Numbered from the stretch's first letter, positions 7,651 through 13,050 are shown. The stretch: DNA of 13,050 nt from VRUG01 sp965372745 (GCA_965372745.1 CBDVDM010000038.1:1-13050); one strand, 5' to 3'. Numbers and translations are program-made. Notes: a model not told the origin generated them from the letters alone.

Positions 7651-8592
7651 CTAAGAGAGGCTAAGGCCGAAAGCGGTGGCCCAACTGTATTGTCTTTGTC
7701 TTCTATCCACGCCGCATTCATAGGAGTTGTCCATACGAACAGCAGCAAGGCAGTCTCCAAGCTGTGCCGGCATATTCAATTTTCTTGCAATTGTCGCACA
7801 GTAATCTTTTCTTATATCAGAAGGCTGATTGCCCGAAAGAAAGACCAACCGTTCAATCTGTGCGCCCTTTTGCATGGAGCAGAAGTATCTTTTGCAACTG
7901 ACCAGTTCAGATACTAATTTTGAAACTGCATCATCGCTATCGAGTGTTTTTGAACCAAGAGCTATTGAACAGGCAAAAAGCAGTTTACGGGAACGGCAGA
8001 TAACAACATTTGAACAGTGTGGTTCTATGTCGATGAGTATGACGATTGACTGAAGGTCAGTTTTACGTCTTCCGAAGAATTGTGTATAGCAGTTTGTAAG
8101 AGCGGCAGGCCAAATGTTAATGGCTTTTACCTGCAGATTCGCCATTTCGAAAATTTGCAGATGCTTATCTATAATTTCTTTTTTACTTGCAACAACAAGA
8201 ACACTGTCATTTTCCGTGGTGACATACTTTATAATAGTTTTATCAGGGTCGAATGGCAGCTTTTGCTTTATCTTAGAGAAGACAGCATCGTCGAGATTTG
8301 TGTTATTAGTGTGAGCAACTTTTATGTAGTCGACGAAGACCTGGTTTGCTGGGATTGCGGCAACGATTTCCTTGCCTTTAAATTTTCCGTTTTGAATCGC
8401 GGCGAAAATGCTATCCGCAGCCCATGTTTGCCATTCTGTGGATTCCGGCTGTATATTATCAGGTCGATTTATCAGGGCGCCTGCAAGTAAGCTGATGCCT
8501 TTAGGGCTATTCGTAAGCTGTGCCAACCTGATGACATCGTCAGTCATATCCAGGCCGATTGGATACGTTTTATTTTTTAACAAGTTAATCAT
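7651..8592 (-). CDS. pilM: Actin-like type IV pilus protein PilM
   Basis: Cytoplasmic actin/FtsA-fold protein of 313 residues, a little shorter than common PilM (about 340-360), which recruits the PilN tail and connects to the ATPases. Visible parts: an N-terminal phosphate loop 'IGLDMTDDVIRLAQL' (12-26), a central 'IVAAIPANQVFVDYIKV' segment (76-92), a second phosphate-loop candidate 'IVILIDIEPHCSNVVICR' (183-200), an adenosine-type 'LVFLSGNQPSD' (249-259), and a C-terminal 'SWATAFGLSLS'. In the second loop the usual D-I/V-G is D-I-E, so nucleotide binding may be altered. The start has AGGG 8 bases upstream, buried in a predicted leader hairpin. First gene of the operon. Confidence 0.83.
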   Translation of the reverse strand: MINLLKNKTYPIGLDMTDDVIRLAQLTNSPKGISLLAGALINRPDNIQPESTEWQTWAADSIFAAIQNGKFKGKEIVAAIPANQVFVDYIKVAHTNNTNLDDAVFSKIKQKLPFDPDKTIIKYVTTENDSVLVVASKKEIIDKHLQIFEMANLQVKAINIWPAALTNCYTQFFGRRKTDLQSIVILIDIEPHCSNVVICRSRKLLFACSIALGSKTLDSDDAVSKLVSELVSCKRYFCSMQKGAQIERLVFLSGNQPSDIRKDYCATIARKLNMPAQLGDCLAAVRMDNSYECGVDRRQRQYSWATAFGLSLS

Positions 8593-8716
8593 AAAAATTG
8601 CCCTGTAATACCAGTTCTACGGGCTTATGACGGCAAAGCCGTTTAACATTGAAATCACACACATTACCGGCCAAGGACACCCCAAAGTCGGTTTTAGGTT
8701 AAGAGGTACGGAAACT
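8593..8716 (-). promoter_or_regulatory. Structured pilM leader with competing SD-covering pairings
   Basis: Read on the minus strand, just before pilM are two hairpins. ACGGC-UUU-GCCGU spans 8630-8642. The second pairs GCCCGUA with UACAGGGC (arms 8618-8624 and 8600-8607, one bulged A), and its 3' arm contains the AGGG Shine-Dalgarno of pilM. A competing pairing exists: CCGGUAAU (8663-8670) with AUUACAGG (8602-8609), seven base pairs with one mismatch. Both cover the ribosome binding site. This suggests translational control of the operon, but I recognise no named riboswitch. The boundaries depend on a weakly supported start site. Confidence 0.45.
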
Positions 8717-8722
8717 AAATAA

Positions 8723-8751
8723 AATATAGTTAACAACCCTCTACAAACCAA
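8723..8751 (-). promoter_or_regulatory. Candidate promoter of the pil operon
   Basis: On the minus strand TTGGTT (8746-8751) and TATATT (8723-8728) are 17 bp apart. The -10 differs from consensus at one base, but the -35 matches only in TTG. A start near 8716 would give a leader of about 120 nt holding the hairpins above. The AT-rich region offers other weak matches, and no sigma-54 GG/GC site was seen. Confidence 0.3.
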
Positions 8752-9041
8752 ATATATACAAAGCGGATGAGATTAAATTGGAGTGTATATTTGCTTGAGT
8801 GGCGGGAAATATTTTATCTTCCGATAAAAGCAGCGATTGTGCCGAAGGTGATAATGAATCGATGAATATTGTTAAAACTACTTGAAATTGATGCGCTGAA
8901 AGAATCGCAAATATTTTTTGAAAAAAGTTAATATCTTTACGTAAATAGAAACTGGTTAAAATTTACAGTTGTTTTCAGAGAGTTTTTACCGGATGTACAA
9001 AGTCATTCTTAGATTAGCACAAGCAGTGTGAGCAGAAAACG
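8752..9041. other. AT-rich gpsA-pilM intergenic stretch, no gene seen
   Basis: No open frame with a ribosome binding site is visible on either strand. The only structure noted is a 7-bp inverted repeat TTTTATC-TTCC-GATAAAA at 8812-8829, which on the minus strand has a GGAA loop but no T-tract, and an A/T-rich near-palindrome around 8912-8930. No convincing intrinsic terminator follows gpsA. Confidence 0.4.
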
Positions 9042-10037
9042 TTATTCAGCTTTGAGTTGACGTGTCATGAGTTCGTCAATTGCAGTCTGCACCGGCTTAT
9101 TCTCAAATAGTACCTGGTAAACTGATTGCGCAATCGGCATCTCGACGTTATGTTTTTCGGCAAGAGCAATAACGGATTGGCAGGTGCTGATACCTTCGAT
9201 AACCGATTCGGTGGCGTTTTGAGCCTGTTCTACGGTTTGGCCTTTACCTATTCTTTCGCCGAAAGAGCGGTTCCTGCCCCTTGGTGAAATACATGTTGTG
9301 ACTAAGTCTCCAAGTCCGGTCAGGCCTGCGAATGTCTCAGCTTTTGCGCCACATGCAACACCAAGGCGTGTAATTTCAGCAAGGCCTCTACTTAACAGGG
9401 CGGCTTTTGCGTTGTCGCCGGTACCGATGCCATCGATTATACCTGCGGCTATAGCGATGACATTTTTGGTGGCACCGGCTAATTCGACGCCGAGGATGTC
9501 AGTATTCGTGTAAACCCGAAACCAGTTTGTACTGAAAGTTTGCTGCAGCTGTTTTGCTAATTGTTCATCGTTGCAGGCAGCGCATGCGGTGGCAGGTAAT
9601 TTTTTAGCCAGTTCATTGGCGATTGTCGGACCGCTTAGTGCAATTATTTTATTATCTTTGCCAAGTACATCCGTAAGTATCTGGTCGGGCAGCAGGAGAG
9701 TTTCATTTTCAATGCCTTTAGCCACAGTGATAATGGGAACAGATGGCGGGACATATTGTTGTAGTCTGTTCCAGACTCTTCGCATGAACTGACACGGTAC
9801 GGCTGAGACAATAAGGTCTGTGCCGGTCATTATGAACCTGTCATCACTGTCAAAGATGAGTGTTTGCGGCAGTTTGTAGCCGGGCAGAAATTTTATGTTT
9901 TCGTGTGCTTTTTCGATTTGCTTTAACTGCTCAGAGTCATAACCCCAGATTCGTGCGGATATACCCTTTTCGCAAAGAAGCATTCCCAGAACGGTGCCCA
10001 TGGCGCCGTCGCCTATTATTGAAACATTCTTGAACAT
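9042..10037 (-). CDS. gpsA: Glycerol-3-phosphate dehydrogenase [NAD(P)+] GpsA
   Basis: Cytosolic enzyme that reduces dihydroxyacetone phosphate to sn-glycerol 3-phosphate for phospholipid synthesis; 331 residues, the usual length. Numbered from the ATG at 10037: nucleotide-binding loop GDGAMG (9-14), 'VAKGIE' (105-110, active-site Lys), 'LSGPTIANELA' (134-144), 'ELAGATKNVIAIAAGI' (185-200, with the catalytic Lys191), 'GDNAKAALLSRGLAEI' (207-222), 'GLTGLGDLVTTC' (238-249) and 'SPRGRNRSFG' (251-260). An upstream in-frame TTG at 10076 would add 13 residues before the Rossmann strand and has no ribosome binding site, so I reject it. The chosen ATG also lacks a Shine-Dalgarno; a promoter match ends 7 bases before it. 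It stands alone between hflX and the pil operon. Confidence 0.95.
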   Translation of the reverse strand: MFKNVSIIGDGAMGTVLGMLLCEKGISARIWGYDSEQLKQIEKAHENIKFLPGYKLPQTLIFDSDDRFIMTGTDLIVSAVPCQFMRRVWNRLQQYVPPSVPIITVAKGIENETLLLPDQILTDVLGKDNKIIALSGPTIANELAKKLPATACAACNDEQLAKQLQQTFSTNWFRVYTNTDILGVELAGATKNVIAIAAGIIDGIGTGDNAKAALLSRGLAEITRLGVACGAKAETFAGLTGLGDLVTTCISPRGRNRSFGERIGKGQTVEQAQNATESVIEGISTCQSVIALAEKHNVEMPIAQSVYQVLFENKPVQTAIDELMTRQLKAE

Positions 10038-10044
10038 ATGAAAT

Positions 10045-10073
10045 ATTAAACCAGCCTGATGAATGAATTGCAA
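10045..10073 (-). promoter_or_regulatory. Candidate gpsA promoter predicting a leaderless mRNA
   Basis: On the minus strand TTGCAA (10068-10073) and TTTAAT (10045-10050) are exactly 17 bp apart. Transcription would start about 7 bases after the -10, at or next to the gpsA ATG (10037). That fits the absence of a Shine-Dalgarno sequence before gpsA. Confidence 0.45.
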
Positions 10074-10076
10074 CAA

Positions 10077-10280
10077 TTGTTTTCTATGACAGGTGTATGA
10101 AACAGGTACAAAGTCGAAAAAAAAGATGATGAAAATTTTTCCAGAGCAGTCCGATAAAATGGAGAGCTATTTTATCTAACTCTGTTAGAGAAATTATTAA
10201 AAACAATTTTAACGCATTTTAGCGGATATTGAATGATTGATTGTAGTAAAATAAAGTAAATAACCGATGTGGAGTTTGCT
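10077..10280. other. gpsA upstream region, AT-rich, one short inverted repeat
   Basis: No gene is supported here. A perfect 6-bp inverted repeat TCTAAC-TCT-GTTAGA lies at 10175-10189. It has no T-tract on either strand, so it is more like a small operator or hairpin than a terminator. TAAAAT at 10247-10252 could be a -10 for the small plus-strand ORF, but no good -35 is spaced correctly. Confidence 0.35.
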
Positions 10281-10409
10281 ATGAAAGCGGTTCGATGTAT
10301 ATGGAAATGGTTGTGCGAGTTTTTGCAGTCGAGCAGGAGCCTGAAGACCGGAGTTGATTCGCACTGCTGGGAACACAAAATCGAAGTTCTCAGACATCTG
10401 TCAAGCTAA
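10281..10409 (+). CDS. Possible 42-residue small protein, function unknown
   Basis: ATG at 10281, TAA at 10407-10409, preceded by TGGAG 6 bases upstream. The product starts MKAVRCIWKWLCEFLQ and ends WEHKIEVLRHLSS; it has three Trp and three Cys in 42 residues, with a possible short amphipathic helix at 5-16. It is the only forward-strand gene candidate between gpsA and hflX, both on the minus strand. I recognise no family. Support is the ribosome binding site and a composition unlike random AT-rich DNA; absence of a clear promoter counts against it. It could also be a chance ORF. Confidence 0.4.
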   Translation: MKAVRCIWKWLCEFLQSSRSLKTGVDSHCWEHKIEVLRHLSS

Positions 10410-10436
10410 CTTCTTATTCCCGCAACAAAAGGAGGA

Positions 10437-10450
10437 ACCACGCTTGTGGT
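10437..10450. repeat. Perfect short hairpin ACCAC-GCTT-GTGGT next to a strong SD sequence
   Basis: Arms 10437-10441 and 10446-10450 are perfectly complementary. Immediately before it on the plus strand is AAAAGGAGG (10427-10435), the strongest Shine-Dalgarno-like sequence in the window. Eight bases beyond is a TTG at 10444 that opens an 18-codon frame ending at 10497, with the start codon inside the hairpin. Confidence 0.5.
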
Positions 10451-10509
10451 CTAAATCGGCATTTCAGTTACCGTTTCGTTTAAGCACCGTGAATTAAAAA
10501 AAAAGAAGG

Positions 10510-11826
10510 TTAGCTGCGAATTACTTCAAGCTTGTTGGGGCAAAGTTTTTTTAGGCCTGGTAACTGATTTCGTCCGAGTTTTGCGTCAATAATAACGAAC
10601 CCGTCCCTGTATTGCTCATCAACGATTGTTCCATGTGCACGGAGGAAGCTTTGGACTTTACCGTTTGATTGCCTGCTGGAGACATGTAAAAAGAGTTCTT
10701 CGCCTTTGTGTTTTTTTATGACAATATCAGCAAGTGACTCTAAGCCTAAAGCTGTTTTTGCAGATACGCAAATGGCATTAGGATATAATGTCTGCAGCAT
10801 TTCAAGCTGACCGATGTCTCTTACAATATCGGTTTTGTTAAAGACCTTCAGAACGGGGGTGTCGCAGCAGCCGATTTCCGCCAGAACATTATTAACGGAA
10901 TCAATCTGTTTTAGTGTGTCGGAATTTGAGACATCGATGATATGTAAAAGCAAGTCGGCGTTCACGGCTTCTTCAAGAGTAGCTTTAAATGAAGCAATTA
11001 GCTGATGAGGAAGATTTTTCACAAAGCCAATGGTGTCACTTAATAGTATCTCGGTACCGCGAGCAGGTTTCCATTTTTTTGTTCTTGTGTCCAGTGTGGC
11101 AAATAATCTGTCTTCAACAAAAACACCGGCGTTCGTTAGTTTATTCAGCAGCGTGCTTTTGCCTGCGTTTGTGTATCCGACGATGCAGACTTTGAACATG
11201 CTCTCCCTGCCTTTAATCTCACGAATTTTTCTTTTGTCGATATTGGCAAGCTCGCGTTTTAGCTCGGTGACCCTTTTATTGACGAGACGGCGGTCGATTT
11301 CAAGCTGTTGCTCACCGGTACCCCTTGTTCCAATGCCGCCGACGGCGCCTGCGGCAGTACCGCCTGCTGCACCTGCTACCGAGTCGAGATGTGACCACAT
11401 TCGGGTTAGACGCGGATATGTGTATTCGAGCTGGGCCAGTGAGACCTGGAGTCTGGCTTGTCTGGTCTTTGCTTTTGTGGCGAAGATGTCGAGAATCAGT
11501 TCGCTGCGGTCGATGACTTTGATTTTGATTATAGTTTCGAGTTCGCGAATCTGGCCCGGCGAGAGGTCGTTATCAAATATTACGACGTCAGCATTGAAGC
11601 GTTTTACCCGTTCGGCAAGTTCATTGGTTTTTCCTTTGCCAATGTATGTGGCTGGGTTAATATTGCGCAATTTCTGCTGAAACCGGTCTACAACAAGAGC
11701 TCCAGCGCTTTTGGCCAGTGCAGTAAGTTCAACTAAATCATCCCCGCTGTTGGCGGCCTTTAAGATGGCAGCTACCAGAATAGCACGTTCTTTTGTGACT
11801 CTCAGGGTCTCACGCAGCTTTTCCAA
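10510..11826 (-). CDS. hflX: Ribosome-associated GTPase HflX
   Basis: GTPase of 438 residues that binds 50S/70S particles and splits stalled or heat-damaged ribosomes. The HflX N-domain ('YIGKGKTNEL' 61-70, 'VVIFDNDLSPGQIRELE' 81-97, 'VIDRSELILDIFATKAKT' 104-121) is followed by the helical linker and the G-domain: G1 GYTNAGKS (217-224), G3 DTIG (264-267), G4 NKTD (330-333), G5 SAK (355-357). The linker motif normally read as 'THL...GGIG-RGPGE-QLE-DRR' is here 'SHLDSVAG...GGIGTRGTGEQQLEIDRR', with an extra Ala/Gly-rich stretch at about 149-162 and Thr in place of Pro. The TTG start at 11826 is chosen because GGAG lies 8 bases upstream (11835-11838); a nearby ATG at 11840 is out of frame. C-domain continues to 'NKLEVIRS'. 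Confidence 0.95.
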   Translation of the reverse strand: MEKLRETLRVTKERAILVAAILKAANSGDDLVELTALAKSAGALVVDRFQQKLRNINPATYIGKGKTNELAERVKRFNADVVIFDNDLSPGQIRELETIIKIKVIDRSELILDIFATKAKTRQARLQVSLAQLEYTYPRLTRMWSHLDSVAGAAGGTAAGAVGGIGTRGTGEQQLEIDRRLVNKRVTELKRELANIDKRKIREIKGRESMFKVCIVGYTNAGKSTLLNKLTNAGVFVEDRLFATLDTRTKKWKPARGTEILLSDTIGFVKNLPHQLIASFKATLEEAVNADLLLHIIDVSNSDTLKQIDSVNNVLAEIGCCDTPVLKVFNKTDIVRDIGQLEMLQTLYPNAICVSAKTALGLESLADIVIKKHKGEELFLHVSSRQSNGKVQSFLRAHGTIVDEQYRDGFVIIDAKLGRNQLPGLKKLCPNKLEVIRS

Positions 11827-11867
11827 TTGAAACTCTCCATTATTAGAAGCTGGAATATACGCTCTTT

Positions 11868-11896
11868 ATTTTACCATAATTTGCTATGTTGTTCAA
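11868..11896 (-). promoter_or_regulatory. hflX sigma-70 promoter
   Basis: On the minus strand TTGAAC (11891-11896) and TAAAAT (11868-11873) are exactly 17 bp apart. Transcription would start near 11861, leaving a 5' leader of about 35 nt before the TTG start codon with its GGAG site. Confidence 0.65.
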
Positions 11897-12017
11897 TTGA
11901 ATGGGTGTATTCAGGTAAAAACGATGAAATGACAGCCTGATTCTGCAGTTTTTTTGGCAAAGAAGCATTTTTTGATGAAAAAGTTGGTTTTTTAACCATT
12001 TTGGTAGGTTTTTTGTA

Positions 12018-12046
12018 TTGAAAAAATATAAAATCTAAATTATAAT
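12018..12046 (+). promoter_or_regulatory. rpsU sigma-70 promoter
   Basis: TTGAAA (12018-12023), a 17-bp spacer and a perfect TATAAT (12041-12046). This is the best promoter in the window. A start near 12053 gives a leader of about 85 nt. A second TTGACG at 12064 lacks a well-placed -10. The 12-kb side between the two divergent promoters (11897-12017) has T-rich runs but no other clear site. Confidence 0.75.
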
Positions 12047-12137
12047 AACGGGCTATAAAAATTTTGACGAATTATATATAAGGTTTTGTATTTTAACCGG
12101 TTGTAAGTTTTTAAAGATTGAAAGGGGTATTGAAGGG

Positions 12138-12323
12138 ATGTTAAAAGTTAAGTCGCGAACAGGAGAATCGGTTCAGCAGATGGTAAGACGGTTCAAAAAA
12201 CTGTGTGAAAAGGAAGGTTTGATTCGGGATATTAAGCGTAACAGCTATTATGAAAAGCCTTCTGAGATAAACCGTCGACGTATGCGTAAGGCTCAGCGGA
12301 CAGCCCAGGCAGACAGGTATTAA
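12138..12323 (+). CDS. rpsU: 30S ribosomal protein S21
   Basis: Small basic 61-residue component of the 30S subunit, involved in mRNA start-site selection near the 3' end of 16S rRNA. The family pattern is plain: 'SVQQMVRRFKKLCEKEGLIRDIKRNSYYEKPSE' read as contiguous parts, followed by a basic Arg-rich tail 'INRRRMRKAQRTAQADRY'. The ATG at 12138 has AAGGGG 10 bases upstream and a second AAGGG directly abutting the ATG, which is too close to serve as the main site. It is the only long-supported forward gene in the window, divergent from hflX, monocistronic, with its own promoter and terminator. The length is slightly below the 64-71 typical of many bacteria. Confidence 0.96.
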   Translation: MLKVKSRTGESVQQMVRRFKKLCEKEGLIRDIKRNSYYEKPSEINRRRMRKAQRTAQADRY

Positions 12324-12359
12324 CAGTAGTTTTACTGCGAGAGTTTTTAAGAAATCAAT

Positions 12360-12400
12360 CCGGGCAGTTGTTAATTGAAAACAGTTGTCCGGTTTTTATT
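12360..12400 (+). terminator. rpsU intrinsic terminator
   Basis: A 13-bp stem (CCGGGCAGTTGTT at 12360-12372 with AACAGTTGTCCGG at 12380-12392; ten Watson-Crick pairs and three G-U) has a 7-nt loop and is followed by TTTTTATT. A smaller hairpin CAGTA-GTTT-TACTG (12324-12337) comes directly after the stop codon. Confidence 0.9.
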
Positions 12401-12611
12401 TATCGACAGGCCAGAAGACCAAGTCGCCTTCGTCAGACCATTTTTTGATTTTGCCGTTTTCATCTTTTGCAACCTCGCCGCCGTCATCTATGAAGTTTTG
12501 TCCAACGCTATACAATATAAATCCGTCATCGGTTTTTCTGTAAATTAATGGTTTATTACTCCACGTTTCTATCACAGGCTCATTTAATATTTTATACGAA
12601 TTACGAATTAG
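12396..12611 (-). pseudogene. 3' remnant of a planctomycete-type protein gene
   Basis: On the minus strand 71 sense codons are open from 12611 to a TAA at 12398-12396, but there is no ATG, and the frame is closed by a stop at 12614-12612. The clear part reads 'KPLIYRKTDDGFILYSVG', 'FIDDGGEVAKDENGKIKKW' and 'GDLVFWPVDK'. This matches, from memory, the C-terminal tail (PL-Y-R...GF-LYSVG...DDGG...D-VF-WP) of large planctomycete and verrucomicrobial proteins of unknown role. The first residues 'LIRNSYK' come from heptamer repeat DNA, not the gene. So the 5' part appears lost and replaced by repeats. The stop codon lies within the T-tract of the rpsU terminator. Confidence 0.6.
12596..12609. repeat. 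Two tandem ACGAATT heptamers
   Basis: ACGAATT occurs twice in tandem at 12596-12609, at the border between the degenerate gene tail and the palindromic repeat. The unit shape (ACGANNN) is the same as in the array at 553-608. Confidence 0.5.
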
Positions 12612-12626
12612 TTAATGCGCTCGTGT

Positions 12627-12721
12627 GTCACTTCAAGCGAGCCGTAGGCGAGTGGAGAAATCTATTAAAAAAACAGATTTCTCCACTACGGGCCACTTCG
12701 TGGCCCTTCGGTCGAAATGAC
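12627..12721. repeat. Palindromic intergenic repeat element, about 95 bp
   Basis: The ends GTCACTTC (12627-12634) and GAAATGAC (12714-12721) are inverted copies with one mismatch. In the middle AGTGGAGAAATCT (12651-12663) and AGATTTCTCCACT (12675-12687) are perfect 13-bp inverted arms around an 11-nt A-rich loop. A second hairpin GGGCCAC-TTC-GTGGCCC lies at 12690-12706. It encodes nothing convincing; a 68-codon frame across it is a by-product. Layout resembles non-autonomous REP/MITE-like elements; no target duplication was identified. Confidence 0.8.
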
Positions 12722-12772
12722 AACAGCACACTTAATAATCGGACTTGGTATTAGTGGCTTGAATTTGCTTGC

Positions 12773-12784
12773 AAAGCCGGCTTT
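12773..12784. repeat. 12-bp perfect palindrome AAAGCCGGCTTT
   Basis: A self-complementary 12-mer lies between the palindromic element and tRNA-Ser, followed by one more T. With no loop and only a T4 run it is weak as a terminator and could be a protein-binding site or chance. The rest of 12722-12927 has no supported gene; TTGACA at 12810-12815 is a perfect -35 but lacks a well-spaced -10. Confidence 0.35.
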
Positions 12785-12927
12785 TGGTTATAGAATAGTC
12801 AGAAATCCGTTGACAGTAAATTGTATCGTGTGAAAAATGATATATTCCACAGTCATAGGGACTCCTTACGGAGGACGCCTAATTGCGGAAATACCACATA
12901 CGATTACGATATACGAAGCACAAATAA

Positions 12928-13012
12928 GGAGCAGTGGCAGAGTGGTTGATCGCGACGGTCTTGAAAACCGTTGTGCCGAAAGGTACCGGGGGTTCGAATC
13001 CCTCCTGCTCCG
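12928..13012 (+). tRNA. tRNA-Ser (anticodon UGA)
   Basis: An 85-nt type II tRNA. The acceptor stem GGAGCAG (12928-12934) pairs perfectly with CTGCTCC (13005-13011), with discriminator G13012. The anticodon stem ACGGT/ACCGT (12955-12959 and 12967-12971) encloses CTTGAAA, with anticodon TGA at 12962-12964. A long variable arm (GTGCCGAAAGGTACC region) and the T-loop GGTTCGAATCC are present. The long variable arm and identity G discriminator fit serine. The 3' CCA is not encoded (the next bases are TTA). Confidence 0.96.
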
Positions 13013-13050
13013 TTAAGGAGGGATGAGAACACCCGTAATGCGCAGCATTA

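Noticed and set aside
8600..8680. c-di-GMP (GEMM) riboswitch on the plus strand, suggested by GACGGCAAAGCC
   Set aside because: The other conserved segments are absent and no plus-strand gene follows.
10496..10512. hflX terminator on the minus strand (T9 tract after the stop)
   Set aside because: Only a 4-bp weak stem precedes the T-tract; not convincing as an intrinsic terminator, though rho-independent release cannot be excluded.
11030..11680. 216-codon plus-strand ORF inside hflX
   Set aside because: Antisense shadow of conserved HflX motifs, no ribosome binding site, low-complexity Ser/Val/Pro-rich product.
12548..12754. 68-codon plus-strand ORF
   Set aside because: Most of it is a translation of the palindromic repeat and the antisense of the degenerate gene tail.
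13017..13050. Gene start after tRNA-Ser (GGAGGGATG at 13017)
   Set aside because: The SD is one base from the ATG, and only 28 bases remain before the edge. The end holds an inverted repeat TAATGC-GCA-GCATTA that may belong to a terminator or repeat continuing outside.
1..13050. CRISPR array, insertion sequence or defence genes
   Set aside because: No regularly spaced long direct repeats, transposase, Cas, nuclease or toxin motifs were seen in any frame.

Overview
The window looks like chromosomal DNA of a planctomycete, probably class Phycisphaerae (Sedimentisphaerales-like). This is an inference from moderate-to-low GC, the pilMNO-gspC/pilP-pilB-pilT-pilC-pseudopilin gene order, the 'YDDLDDFD' pseudopilin style, and a degenerate gene tail of the 'KPLIYRKTDDGFILYSVG...DDGG' type that I associate with planctomycete and verrucomicrobial proteins. 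No database search was possible.

From right to left on the minus strand, positions about 8750 down to 87 form one long operon for a type IV pilus or type II secretion inner-membrane machine. It holds an actin-like PilM, the bitopic PilN and PilO, a GspC/PilP-like bitopic protein, the extension ATPase PilB/GspE, the retraction ATPase PilT, the platform protein PilC/GspF and two minor pseudopilins (PilV/GspI-like and PilW/GspJ-like). PilN to PilO and the GspC/PilP-like gene to pilB are joined by 4-nt ATGA overlaps, which suggests translational coupling. PilM, PilN, PilO and the PilP-like protein should form the alignment subcomplex. PilB and PilT power assembly and disassembly on PilC, and the pseudopilins would sit at the fibre tip. 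No secretin, prepilin peptidase or major pilin lies in the window. The pilM leader can fold into structures that cover its ribosome binding site.

Upstream, also on the minus strand, are gpsA (glycerol-3-phosphate dehydrogenase), whose best promoter predicts a leaderless mRNA, and hflX (ribosome-associated GTPase with a TTG start and an Ala/Gly-rich insertion). Between them, on the plus strand, is a possible 42-codon small gene. hflX is divergent from rpsU (ribosomal protein S21); both have near-consensus sigma-70 promoters with 17-bp spacers, and rpsU ends at a strong intrinsic terminator.

The right end (12396-13050) is a patch of genomic debris: the 3' remnant of a lost gene, a 95-bp palindromic repeat, short ACGANNN heptamer repeats and an intact tRNA-Ser(UGA). 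A 15-bp piece of the palindromic repeat recurs at 57-71, and a longer ACGANNN heptamer array lies inside the leader-peptide codons of the last pseudopilin gene. The two ends of the window therefore share the same repeat families.
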